From: JAAYCI01 sp031548875
GTDB taxonomy: Bacteria; Bacillota; Clostridia; Oscillospirales; Ruminococcaceae
DNA length: 18,610 nt
Assembly (NCBI GenBank): GCA_031548875.1
Contig: JAVBQQ010000011.1
Span: 1-18,610 of the forward strand
Direction: 5' to 3'
The notes under the pieces were generated by a model. It worked only from the letters and a program-made list of their open reading frames with translations, was not told the origin of the DNA and ran no database searches. Position numbers and translations under genes: made by a program. Shown one piece after another: positions 6,067-13,650 of the stretch (the first letter of the stretch is position 1; every line of letters starts with the position of its first letter).

Positions 6067-8679
6067 ATGGGCAAGATAGTACGCAAGACGAATTCGTCTA
6101 CAGGTGGTCCTGTTTTCGTCGATGTCGACGTCGATGCGGATAAGATCGTACGTATTTATCCGATGGACCTGACAAACGAGGACGCGGACTCCTGGGTTAT
6201 CGAAGCTCGTGGCCACAAGTTTTCGCCCCCCCGCCGCACGACGCTCACGTCGTACACGCAGGGCTTCAAATCCATGATTTACTCCGACAAGCGCATCCTG
6301 TACCCCATGAAACGCGTGGACTGGGACCCCAACGGCGAGCGCAACCCCCAGAACCGTGGCGTTTCTGGCTTCGAGCGCATCAGCTGGGACGAGGCCATCC
6401 GCCTTGTGGCCGCCGAAGTGAACCGCGTGAAAGTGGAATGGGGCCCTGCTGCAATGGCCATCGAGCCCTCCTCCCACCACATGTGGGGCATCGTGGGCTA
6501 CCGCCACTCCTCGCTGTTCCGCTTCGCGAACACCGTGGGCCTCACCTACCCTGACCACAACCCCGACAGCTGGGAAGGCTGGCACTGGGGCGCCATGCAC
6601 CATTGGGGCTTCTCCCACTCTCTGGGCAACCCGCCCCAGAGCGACCTGCTGGAAGACGGCCTGCAGAACACGGAGTTTGTCGTCTACTGGTCCAGCGACC
6701 CGGAGACCAACGCCGGTATCTACTCGGCCTACGAGAGCAACAGCCGCCGCTACTGGCTGCATGAGGACCTGGGCTTGCCCGCTGTCTTCATCGACCCCTT
6801 CCGCAACCACACGGCCACCCTGTTCTCGGACAAGTGGTTCTCCCCCCGCCTGGGTACCGACGCCGCCATGGCCGCCGGCATTGCCTATGTGTGGATCACC
6901 GAGGACCTGTACGACAAGGATTACATCGCCAACAAGACCTTTGGCTTTGACGAGTTTAAAGACTACATCCTGGGCAAGGGCGAAGACGGCGTAGCCAAGA
7001 CCCCCGAATGGGCTGAGGAAGAGACCCTTATCCCCGCCTGCGACATCCGCGCGCTGGCGCGCTACTGGGGTACCCACCGCACCACCCTGGCCGCGGGCGG
7101 CCTGGGCGGATGGGGCGGCGCCTGCCGCAGCCCCATCGGCATGGAGTGGACCAGCATGATGGTGGCCCTGGCCGCCATGCAGGGCATGGGCAAGCCCGGC
7201 TGCAACGTGTGGAGCACCACACAGGGCGCCCCCCGTAACCACGACTTCTTCTTCCCCGGCTACGCCGAAGGCGCCATCTCCGGCGACTGCGAGAATTCTG
7301 CAGCCGGCTACACTTTCGCCTGGCGCATGTTCGACGGCGTCACCAGCCGCCCCTCTTCTTCCAATACCAACACTGTGGCAGGCAACTTCCTCAATCGCTT
7401 CCTGCTGCCCGAGTGCATCCTGAACGACGAGACCCGCTGGCGCGGCAAGGGCTTTGTGGGCGCGGCCATTGAGCAGCAGTTCCACGAGTGCGTCTACCCC
7501 TCGCCAGGGTACAGCCCGCTCAAGCTGTACTGGAAGTACGGCGGCGCCTTCTTTGGCACCATGGGCGAGACAAACCGCTATGCCAAGATGTACCGCGCCG
7601 ACAAACTCGAGTGCGTCATTAACCAGAGCATCTGGTGGGAGGGCGAAGCTCCCTTCTCGGACATCGTGCTGCCCGCTTGCACCAACTTCGAGCGCTGGGA
7701 CATCTCCGACTTTGCCAACTGCTCGGGCTACATCCCGCTCTCCTACACCCAGGCCAGCCACCGCGTCGTCTCGTTGCAGATGAAGTGCATCGAGCCGCTG
7801 GGCGAGTCGAAGCCGGACTACGAGATCTTCCGCCTTGTGGCTGAAGCTCTTGGTGTGGGAGGCCCGTATTCCGAAGGCAAAACGGACCTTGACTGGGTGA
7901 AGCAGGTATACCATGCCACCAGCATGCCCAAGTACATGAAATGGGAAGACTTCTTCGAGCGCGGCTACTTCGTGGCGCCGGACAACGAGCGCGGTCCCTC
8001 CGCCCCGGCCATGCTGTGGTACTACGAAGGCCGCGAGCGCGACACGCCCGACTGGGGCCCCCGCCCGAGCGATACCCGCGAGATGAAGACACTACAGACC
8101 CAGAGCGGCAAGATTGAGTTCGTGGCGAACTCACTCAAGCGCTTCGACCCCGACGACCGGGAACGCCCGCCGCTCATCCAGTACATCCCCTCCTGGGAAG
8201 GCCACCATACCGAGCGGTACAAAAAGTACCCGCTGGCCGTCGTCTCGCCTCACCCGCGCTTTTCCTTCCACACCATGGGCGACGCCAAGGACTCCTTCAT
8301 GAACGACATCAAGGATCACCGCGTACTCATCAATGGCCACTACTACTGGATCATGCGCATGAACCCGGCCGACGCTGCGGCCCGCGGCATCAAAGACGGC
8401 GACATCATTCGCGCTTGGAACGAGCGCGGCTCTGTTGGCTTCGCGGCCCAGATCACCAACCGCGTGCCCCCGGGAACCTGCCACTGCTACGAGTCCTGCG
8501 CCGACTACACCCCCCTCGGCGAGCCCGGCTATTCCACCGATGTGGCCGGTTGTATCAACCAGCTCACCGCCGGCCGCCTGATGAGCAAAAACGCCAGCGG
8601 CATGGCCACCGAGCACTGCCTTGTTGAGATCGAAGCATGGGATGGCAAGACCGAAAAATGGGATCCGAAAAACGCCTGA
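6067..8679 (+). CDS. athL: Pyrogallol-phloroglucinol transhydroxylase, large (molybdopterin) subunit
   Basis: An 870-residue Mo-bis-MGD enzyme of the DMSO reductase superfamily. It converts pyrogallol to phloroglucinol, using 1,2,3,5-tetrahydroxybenzene as co-substrate, without net redox change. Unlike most relatives it has no N-terminal Fe-S cysteine motif, a trait of the Pelobacter acidigallici enzyme (about 875 residues). From memory of that structure, the active-site residues H144, R153 and D174-S175-W176 (Ser ligates Mo) correspond here to H137, R146 and D167-S168-W169, a constant offset of seven. A tyrosine in GAPRNHDFFFPGYAEG (about 388-402) may match Y404. The C-terminal domain (about 740-870) is the molybdopterin-binding barrel. 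ATG 6067 is chosen because GGGAGG lies six bases upstream; a TTG at 6007 in the same frame lies inside the promoter. The small-subunit gene follows after 21 bases. A catechol dehydroxylase is a less likely alternative. Confidence 0.9.
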   Translation: MGKIVRKTNSSTGGPVFVDVDVDADKIVRIYPMDLTNEDADSWVIEARGHKFSPPRRTTLTSYTQGFKSMIYSDKRILYPMKRVDWDPNGERNPQNRGVSGFERISWDEAIRLVAAEVNRVKVEWGPAAMAIEPSSHHMWGIVGYRHSSLFRFANTVGLTYPDHNPDSWEGWHWGAMHHWGFSHSLGNPPQSDLLEDGLQNTEFVVYWSSDPETNAGIYSAYESNSRRYWLHEDLGLPAVFIDPFRNHTATLFSDKWFSPRLGTDAAMAAGIAYVWITEDLYDKDYIANKTFGFDEFKDYILGKGEDGVAKTPEWAEEETLIPACDIRALARYWGTHRTTLAAGGLGGWGGACRSPIGMEWTSMMVALAAMQGMGKPGCNVWSTTQGAPRNHDFFFPGYAEGAISGDCENSAAGYTFAWRMFDGVTSRPSSSNTNTVAGNFLNRFLLPECILNDETRWRGKGFVGAAIEQQFHECVYPSPGYSPLKLYWKYGGAFFGTMGETNRYAKMYRADKLECVINQSIWWEGEAPFSDIVLPACTNFERWDISDFANCSGYIPLSYTQASHRVVSLQMKCIEPLGESKPDYEIFRLVAEALGVGGPYSEGKTDLDWVKQVYHATSMPKYMKWEDFFERGYFVAPDNERGPSAPAMLWYYEGRERDTPDWGPRPSDTREMKTLQTQSGKIEFVANSLKRFDPDDRERPPLIQYIPSWEGHHTERYKKYPLAVVSPHPRFSFHTMGDAKDSFMNDIKDHRVLINGHYYWIMRMNPADAAARGIKDGDIIRAWNERGSVGFAAQITNRVPPGTCHCYESCADYTPLGEPGYSTDVAGCINQLTAGRLMSKNASGMATEHCLVEIEAWDGKTEKWDPKNA

Positions 8680-8700
8680 CGGCCGGGGAGGATAATACTA

Positions 8701-9519
8701 ATGAAGCAACGATATCTCGTAATGGACGTGGCGCGTTGCCACGACTGCAACAACTGCTTTATGGCGTGTAAGGATGAGCATGTCGACAACGACTTCCTGC
8801 CTTATACCGAAGCACAGCCTCGGCACGGACACCGCTGGATGAACATCCAGCGCATCGAGCGCGGCCCCTACCCTCGTGTGGACTGCGCCTTCCTGGCCAT
8901 GCCTTGCCAGCACTGTCAGGACGCGCCCTGCCAGAAAGCCCACCCGGACTGCATCTCCACCCGGGAAGACGGCATCGTGATGATCGACGCCGCAAAGGCC
9001 AAAGGCAAAAAAGAAGTGGTGGACAGCTGCCCCTACGGCGCCATCTACTGGAACGAGGAGAAGGGCGTGGCGCAGAAGTGCACCATGTGCGCCCACCTGC
9101 TGGACGACGGCTGGGCCGAGCCCCGCTGCACGCACAGCTGCCCCACCTACTCCATCAAGCACTACTTCTGCGAGCCCGAAGAGATGCAGAAAATGGTAGC
9201 GAGCGAAGGCCTGGAGCAGTATAAGGCCGAGCTGGGCACCAACCCCCGCATGTACTACAAGAACCTCTTCCGCTTCACGAAGCAGTGGATCGGCGGTTCG
9301 GTGTTGCTGGACGGTGACTGCCTTGAAGGCGCCACCGTTACCTGCACCGGCGCGGACGGCAAGACCGCCACGCAGACCACAAACTTCTTCGGCGACTTCA
9401 AGTTCGATGGCCTGGCTGCCGGCAAGTACACCCTAAAGGTGGACGGCAAGGGCAAATCGGCCTCCTGCGAAGCCGAAGTGAAGGATGAATCGGTCGAGCT
9501 CGGCTTTGTAAAGCTGTAA
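8701..9519 (+). CDS. bthL: Pyrogallol-phloroglucinol transhydroxylase, small Fe-S subunit
   Basis: A 272-residue electron-transfer-type subunit, against 274 in the Pelobacter acidigallici enzyme. Cysteines occur as CHDCNNCFMAC (13-23), CQHCQDAPC (69-77), C110-P, CTMC (127-130) and CTHSC (143-147). In the second group the place where four-cluster relatives have a fourth cysteine is H81, which fits three [4Fe-4S] clusters rather than four. Residues about 198-272 form a separate beta-rich domain of the Cna-B/prealbumin-like kind (GDCLEGATVTC, DFKFDGLAAGKYTLKVDG), also found in the known small subunit. That extra domain is the strongest argument for a transhydroxylase rather than a generic DMSO-reductase partner. 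GGGGAGG precedes ATG 8701. A strong terminator follows. It would form the AB heterodimer with the upstream product, in the cytoplasm because no Tat signal is present. Confidence 0.92.
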   Translation: MKQRYLVMDVARCHDCNNCFMACKDEHVDNDFLPYTEAQPRHGHRWMNIQRIERGPYPRVDCAFLAMPCQHCQDAPCQKAHPDCISTREDGIVMIDAAKAKGKKEVVDSCPYGAIYWNEEKGVAQKCTMCAHLLDDGWAEPRCTHSCPTYSIKHYFCEPEEMQKMVASEGLEQYKAELGTNPRMYYKNLFRFTKQWIGGSVLLDGDCLEGATVTCTGADGKTATQTTNFFGDFKFDGLAAGKYTLKVDGKGKSASCEAEVKDESVELGFVKL

Positions 9520-9541
9520 AGCTTTCGGCCAAAACCACATA

Positions 9542-9576
9542 AAAAGAGCGGGTGCCCAAGGGGCACCCGCTCTTTT
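9542..9576. terminator. Bidirectional terminator between bthL and lpdD
   Basis: A perfect 16-bp stem AAAAGAGCGGGTGCCC (9542-9557) and GGGCACCCGCTCTTTT (9561-9576) with a 3-base loop. It carries an A-run on the left and a T-run on the right, so it works in both directions for the convergent transhydroxylase and decarboxylase operons. Confidence 0.95.
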
Positions 9577-9600
9577 GATGTCGCGTCACTGTTCTCCAGT

Positions 9601-9978
9601 TTACTGCAATTTCAGCTTGGCCACAAGGTCGGCCAGCAGTTCATCGGCCGCGTGGCGCACGGCGGCAAGCTCCGCCTCGCCGGCGCCGTCGAAATGGATG
9701 CCGCAGGCCACCACCACCCGGCAGTTGAACGTTGCTGCCAGGCGCTTGGCAAACGCGTTGCCCACCTCATCGTCCTTGTGGCCGGTCATGTTCATGGTGG
9801 ATACCGTCGCGCTCACCTCGCCGCTGCCGGTAAGGCTTTTGCGGGCGATGCCCAGGCTCACCGCGCCAAAATGCGGCCCGTCGCCCCCGGTGACGATGAC
9901 GCACAGATCCTCGCCCATGCGCTCTGCTTTGGCTGTGATGCTGCCGCCCAGGCAGCTTTTTTCTGCTTGAATACCCAT
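9601..9978 (-). CDS. lpdD: LpdD-like small subunit/chaperone of the UbiD-type decarboxylase
   Basis: A 125-residue protein matching the small third component (subunit D) of gallate, vanillate and 4-hydroxybenzoate decarboxylase systems. It opens with a CLGGSITAKAERMGEDLCVIVTGGDGPHFGAVSLG pattern (begins at residue 9). The middle has STMNMTGHKDDEV (59-71), and near the C-terminus is VVVACGIHFDGA. It has been described as a prenylated-flavin-related chaperone or maturation factor for the UbiD partner; it is not catalytic by itself. The reading frame is open well upstream, but ATG 9978 has AAAGGGG about nine bases before it and gives the family-typical start. It is 25 bases after the UbiX-like gene and last in the operon C-B-D, facing the transhydroxylase genes across the shared terminator. 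Confidence 0.85.
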   Translation of the reverse strand: MGIQAEKSCLGGSITAKAERMGEDLCVIVTGGDGPHFGAVSLGIARKSLTGSGEVSATVSTMNMTGHKDDEVGNAFAKRLAATFNCRVVVACGIHFDGAGEAELAAVRHAADELLADLVAKLKLQ

Positions 9979-10003
9979 CTGCACTCGTCCCCTTTCTGCG
10001 CGC

Positions 10004-10579
10004 CTACGCCTGTGGCTCGCCCCAGCGGCGCAGCCCCTTGTAATCCAGGTCGAACTGGTCGAACACCTTGCCCACGATGTGGTCCACCACGTCCTCGATG
10101 CAGCCGGGTCCGTTGTAGAAGGCAACCACCGGCGGCAGGATAGACGCCCCCGCCTGGGAAAGCTCGAGCAGGTTGCGCAGGTGGATGGTGGACAACGGGC
10201 TCTCCCTTGCCACCAGCACAAGCCGGCGGCGCTCTTTCAGGCAGACGTCCGCCGCGCGCAGCAACAGGTTGTCGCTGTAGCCGCTGGCAATGCCCGCCGC
10301 CGTTTTCATGCTGCAGGGCACCACCATCATCCCCTCGGTGCGGAAGGTCCCGCTGGAGATGGCCGCCCCCAGGTCGCCATTGTCATACACCACGTCGGCC
10401 AGCGCGCGCACCTCGTCCAACGAGAGCTGCGTCTCCTGTTCGATGGTCAGTTCGCCCCCGCGCGTGACGACGAGGTGCGTCTCCACTTGGGGTTGGGCGG
10501 CCAGCGCGCGCAGGCATGCCACGGCCAGCGGCGCGCCGGAAGCGCCGCTTATGCCGACAACCAGGCGTTTTTTATCCAT
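10004..10579 (-). CDS. lpdB: UbiX-type flavin prenyltransferase (LpdB-like)
   Basis: A 191-residue flavoprotein of the UbiX/Pad1 family. It joins a dimethylallyl group to FMN, making prenyl-FMN, the cofactor of the UbiD-type enzyme encoded just upstream. Motifs seen are GISGASGAPLA (9-19, FMN-phosphate loop), MVVPCSMKTAAGIASG (85-100), LVLVARESPLS (120-130) and ASILPPVVAFYN (145-156). Length is typical (185-205). ATG 10579 follows AAAGGAAA. It is 132 bases from the decarboxylase stop codon, a gap holding two hairpins, so it may be expressed at a different level from LpdC. Family assignment is certain; the symbol comes from the operon context. Confidence 0.93.
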   Translation of the reverse strand: MDKKRLVVGISGASGAPLAVACLRALAAQPQVETHLVVTRGGELTIEQETQLSLDEVRALADVVYDNGDLGAAISSGTFRTEGMMVVPCSMKTAAGIASGYSDNLLLRAADVCLKERRRLVLVARESPLSTIHLRNLLELSQAGASILPPVVAFYNGPGCIEDVVDHIVGKVFDQFDLDYKGLRRWGEPQA

Positions 10580-10599
10580 GGGTGGGGTTTCCTTTCATC

Positions 10600-10626
10600 G
10601 CAACCATTGGTTTATCCAGTGGTTGC
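10600..10626 (-). promoter_or_regulatory. Hairpin just upstream of the lpdB ribosome site
   Basis: GCAACCA (10600-10606) and TGGTTGC (10620-10626) form a 7-bp stem, extended by TGG/CCA around a TTTAT loop after one mismatch. It lies only a few bases before the AAAGGAAA ribosome site of lpdB and could influence its translation or protect the 5' end of a processed mRNA. Confidence 0.45.
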
Positions 10627-10647
10627 TTGGCGGGGCAAAATATCACG

Positions 10648-10692
10648 CAAGGCCCACGGCCCCGTCTCTCAAGGGTGTGGCCGTGGGCCTTG
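10648..10692 (-). terminator. Long-stem hairpin between lpdC and lpdB (partial terminator or processing site)
   Basis: A perfect 14-bp stem CAAGGCCCACGGCC (10648-10661) and GGCCGTGGGCCTTG (10679-10692) with a 17-base loop, 20 bases after the lpdC stop codon. On the minus strand it is followed by CGTGATATTTTG, a poor T-tract, so partial read-through into lpdB is likely. Confidence 0.6.
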
Positions 10693-10711
10693 TGTGTCGC
10701 TCATTCTATCA

Positions 10712-12184
10712 TTACTTGAACAATTCGGGCGCCCACTTGGCGGGATCTACATCCAGGAAGGGCGCGCGCTTGAAGCGCTCCTTCAGGTGGTAGGGCACCG
10801 TGCAGTCGAAGATTGTCTTGCAGGCCATGCCAGTGGGCATGTGCATATAGCTATACTCCGGGTTCTCGGAGGGATCCAGCGGGTGGCAGCGCACCTGCGG
10901 GATGGTGACGATGTCGATATCGCCCTGGAAGCGGGTGTTCATCGCCCACATCACATCGTTCGTGTCGAAGATGTCCACATCCTCGTCCACCAGGATGACA
11001 TGCTTGAGCTCGGCGAAGGCCGAGAAGGCAAGCAAGGCGGCCTGACGCTCGCGGCCCTGGTCACTGGCCACAAGTTTCTTGAACTGCAGGATGGCCAGAT
11101 ATTTGCCGCCGCCCGACGGATGGGCGTAGACGTTCTGCAGGCGGCCGGGCATTGCCTTTTCCACCATGTCGATGATGCTGGCCTCGGTGGGGATGCCGGC
11201 CATGCTCACATGCTCCTCGCTGGGGCCGATACAAGTCTGCATGATGGGGTTTTTGCGGGTGGTGATGGCTTTCACCTTGAAGACGCTGCAATCGGGCGCC
11301 GCGGGGCCGTTGTAGCCGGGGAACTCCGGCATGGCGTGGCCGCTGCCGGTGGGGCGGTCTTCCGCAACGAACACGCCGGGCAGCACCTCGCCCTCGATGA
11401 CGTATTCGGCGCGGGCGATGCCTTTGCCGTCGATGGTAAGGCAGTCGACCAGTTCGACGGCCTCGCCGCGCAGGGCGCCGGCGATGGACAATTCGTCAAA
11501 GCCCAGCGGTGTCGTGGGCGGCTCGAAGCAGGAAGCGATGGAGATGGCCGGATCCACCCCGATGCTGACCGACAGGGGCAGCGGAACGCCCAGCTCATTC
11601 GCACGCGCGAACATGGCGCCAATGTGCCGGGCGCCAGGCGTGAAGAAGATGGATATTTCGTCCTCGTTATGTAGGCACAAGCGGTGGATGGTCACGTCGG
11701 TCACACCGGTATCCGGGTGCTTGGCGTAGCACATGCCCACCGTGATGTACGGGCCGGCATCCTCGGGTGTGTTGGTGGGCGCGGGAATGATCTTGCGCAC
11801 ATCAAAACCGGGGTCGGTCGCCTTGTACACCACCTCCTGGCAGGGGGCTTTGTCGGCCGGCACGTCCACCGGCGGGATGGGATTGTTCACGCTGTTGCGC
11901 AGCAGGTGGCCCAGCTTGGCAGGCTCAGTGTCCAGCAGGTAGCCCACCCGCTTGCGGCTGGCCATCAGGCCGATGGCCACACGGGAGCCCGGATGGCCTT
12001 TGATATCGTTGAAAACCATGGCAGGACCCTCGCGCGTGGGACGCTGCACCGTGCCGCCCGCCCCCACATGGCGGTATACGCCCGAAAGCTCGGCCTTGGG
12101 ATCCACCGGCACATCAGTTTCGATCAACTGGCCGGGGATGGTTTTCAGAAGTTCGAGCGCTGAACGCAGGTCATTCACCTTCAT
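10712..12184 (-). CDS. lpdC: UbiD-type aromatic acid decarboxylase, probable gallate decarboxylase (LpdC-like)
   Basis: A 490-residue UbiD-family enzyme, the same length as I recall for Lactobacillus LpdC. It non-oxidatively decarboxylates a phenolic acid using prenyl-FMN. Landmarks are VYRHVGAGGT (37-45), TIHRLCLHNEDEISI (165-179) with the cofactor-contacting Arg, GIARAEYVIEGEV (255-267) with E260 and E264 as the likely catalytic-pocket acids, and VDEDVDIFDTNDVMWA (399-414). The frame runs upstream to 12379, but ATG 12184 follows AGGAAGGA and begins MKVNDLRSAL, the usual length. Being in one cluster with pyrogallol transhydroxylase makes gallate to pyrogallol the best substrate guess. Protocatechuate, vanillate or 4-hydroxybenzoate are possible from sequence alone. 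The operon continues with the UbiX and LpdD genes. Confidence 0.9.
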   Translation of the reverse strand: MKVNDLRSALELLKTIPGQLIETDVPVDPKAELSGVYRHVGAGGTVQRPTREGPAMVFNDIKGHPGSRVAIGLMASRKRVGYLLDTEPAKLGHLLRNSVNNPIPPVDVPADKAPCQEVVYKATDPGFDVRKIIPAPTNTPEDAGPYITVGMCYAKHPDTGVTDVTIHRLCLHNEDEISIFFTPGARHIGAMFARANELGVPLPLSVSIGVDPAISIASCFEPPTTPLGFDELSIAGALRGEAVELVDCLTIDGKGIARAEYVIEGEVLPGVFVAEDRPTGSGHAMPEFPGYNGPAAPDCSVFKVKAITTRKNPIMQTCIGPSEEHVSMAGIPTEASIIDMVEKAMPGRLQNVYAHPSGGGKYLAILQFKKLVASDQGRERQAALLAFSAFAELKHVILVDEDVDIFDTNDVMWAMNTRFQGDIDIVTIPQVRCHPLDPSENPEYSYMHMPTGMACKTIFDCTVPYHLKERFKRAPFLDVDPAKWAPELFK

Positions 12185-12254
12185 AAAACGATTCCTTCCT
12201 GTTGCACTTTTTTTCTTTTGGTCGTGCCATTTTTTAGAATAATCTAACATATTA

Positions 12255-12283
12255 AATGTATCACGCAGACACCCCGGTGTCAA
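12255..12283 (-). promoter_or_regulatory. Promoter of the lpdCBD operon with overlapping dyad
   Basis: On the minus strand TTGACA (plus 12278-12283) and TACATT (plus 12255-12260) are 17 bp apart. A dyad GACACC-GG-GGTGTC (plus 12268-12281) starts within the -35 and covers the upstream spacer, a natural repressor position. It differs from the TAACGTTCGTT element of the transhydroxylase promoter, so the two operons may answer to different regulators. Confidence 0.65.
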
Positions 12284-12381
12284 CCAAAACATGCCTTTGC
12301 AAAACACCCATTTCCCCCATTGTCGCCGGGCTTTTCGACCGTTCGGTATAATGCGCGGGGCGCGGGTTTTGGGGCACAATA

Positions 12382-12417
12382 AACGGCCGCGCAGGATGCG
12401 GACCCCGCGCGGCCGTT
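12382..12417 (-). terminator. Terminator after the PstS-like gene
   Basis: An 11-bp stem AACGGCCGCGC (12382-12392) and GCGCGGCCGTT (12407-12417) with a 14-base loop. On the minus strand it runs into TTTATTG. It lies 46 bases past the PstS-like stop codon and separates that gene from lpdC. Confidence 0.75.
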
Positions 12418-12462
12418 GTTCTTCATTTTTGATACGTTACAGGGTGGAAAAGCGCCCCAATT

Positions 12463-13584
12463 TCACTTCTTGGCAATATACCCAGCCTGAGCGATGCACG
12501 CCTGCCCCTCGTCACTCAGCATCCAGTCCAGAAACCTGCCGCCTACCCCGCCCTTGTCCTCGCTGCGGATGACACCGTAGTAATTGGTGGTAAAGGGGTA
12601 GCTGCCGTCGCGCAGGTTGTCCGCCTGGGGCGATACACCCTCTACGGCTAGCACCTTGATATTGTCATTCTTGTACAATGTGTCGATATAGTATTGGTAG
12701 GTGTAGCCGATGCTGGCGTCATCGTTCTGGTATTCGGCCACGGCTTCCACAAGGCCGCCCATCCCCTCGATGACCTGCACGGTCTCGGGCGTCAACATCT
12801 CCGTACCCTGCATGACGAGATTTTCCATGGCCGTCTGGCTGCCGGAATTCTTCTCCCGCTGGTAAGGCACGATCTTGCCCGCCTTGCCGCCCAGCTGGGC
12901 CCAATCGGTGATCTCACCGGCATAGATGCCCCTTATCTCGTCCACGGTCAGGCTTTCCACCGGGTTGTCCTTGTGGGTGATAAACACGAACGCATCCCAG
13001 CACACCGGTTCTTTTATTAGTTCCACGCCTTCTTCCGCTGCCAGCGCCAGCTCTTCGTCCGAGGGTTCGGTGCCGATGAAAAGGTCTATCGCCTTTCCCT
13101 GCTCCATCGAGACATCTTCCGAAGCGAGCCACCCGCCGCTATAGCTTGTCTTGAATATGAGCGCCTCGTACGCCACATGGGTGGTGGAAAATTGGCAAAA
13201 TCCCATCGCATCCTCGTCTGAAAATCCCAGATGCTGCCGGGCAAATTCCACCCCCATGGGTACGGACACGGTAGAGCCGTCTATATGGGGGTAGCTGCCA
13301 TACGAGCGCTCGTAGAACTCCACCATCGAACCGGATTCTGTCTCCCAGCTGTCTGTCACGGTTTTTTCACCCAGCTGGAAGGGGCTATCCCGCACGATCT
13401 GCTTCCAGTTCGCGCCACGGCTTAGATCCTGATTGATCGCAAGGCGATAGTCGTCGGTCCTGTCCGGCTCGCCCTGGCCGCGTGCCAACGGGAACAACAG
13501 GCCGCATCCGGCCAGCGAGGTGCAACATACGGCGCATACCATAACCACAGCCGCCACTTTTATAGCAAAACGGGTTCGTTTCAT
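12463..13584 (-). CDS. PstS-like phosphate-binding lipoprotein (orphan substrate-binding protein)
   Basis: A 373-residue exported lipoprotein. The signal peptide has KRTR at 2-5, a hydrophobic core and lipobox L-A-G-C27. The mature part is a type II periplasmic-binding fold of the PstS kind: DGSTVSVP at 102-109, WDAFVFITHKDNPVESLTVDEI (from 196), GIYAGEITDWAQLGG (219-233), KNSGSQTAMENLV (245-257), and a C-terminal FLDWMLSDEGQACIAQAGY region. These match PstS regions that contact phosphate, although the usual SGSGT loop is reduced to SGSQT. No pstC, pstA, pstB or phoU gene adjoins it, so it either serves a transporter elsewhere or binds another anion. ATG 13584 is preferred over the longer frame because it gives the lipoprotein signal directly and follows GGAGAAGGAG. 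It has its own promoter and terminator, so its position in an aromatic cluster may be incidental. Confidence 0.85.
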   Translation of the reverse strand: MKRTRFAIKVAAVVMVCAVCCTSLAGCGLLFPLARGQGEPDRTDDYRLAINQDLSRGANWKQIVRDSPFQLGEKTVTDSWETESGSMVEFYERSYGSYPHIDGSTVSVPMGVEFARQHLGFSDEDAMGFCQFSTTHVAYEALIFKTSYSGGWLASEDVSMEQGKAIDLFIGTEPSDEELALAAEEGVELIKEPVCWDAFVFITHKDNPVESLTVDEIRGIYAGEITDWAQLGGKAGKIVPYQREKNSGSQTAMENLVMQGTEMLTPETVQVIEGMGGLVEAVAEYQNDDASIGYTYQYYIDTLYKNDNIKVLAVEGVSPQADNLRDGSYPFTTNYYGVIRSEDKGGVGGRFLDWMLSDEGQACIAQAGYIAKK

Positions 13585-13621
13585 CTCCTTCTCCCTCTCC
13601 CCTCTCGTTCCGTTCCCGTCT

Positions 13622-13650
13622 ATCATACGAAAAAGGAAGGCGCTTCGCAA
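13622..13650 (-). promoter_or_regulatory. Probable promoter of the PstS-like gene, inside the upstream terminator
   Basis: On the minus strand TTGCGA (plus 13645-13650) and TATGAT (plus 13622-13627) are 17 bp apart. The -35 and most of the spacer are the right half of the terminator of the radical SAM gene. Confidence 0.5.

Noticed and set aside
6031..7914. A 627-codon open frame on the minus strand inside the transhydroxylase gene
   Set aside because: It is a by-product of GC-rich codon use in the opposite strand; its translation has no recognisable family and the plus-strand gene is certain.
6067..9519. Reading the Mo enzyme as a gut-type catechol dehydroxylase or acetylene hydratase
   Set aside because: The lack of an N-terminal Fe-S motif, the D-S-W and H/R residues at a constant offset from the known transhydroxylase, the Cna-B-like tail of the small subunit and the adjacent gallate decarboxylase genes all favour transhydroxylase, though a biochemical test is still needed.
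10079..11674. A 531-codon plus-strand frame across lpdB and lpdC
   Set aside because: It spans two well-recognised minus-strand genes and the gap between them, with low-complexity His/Ala/Gly-rich composition.
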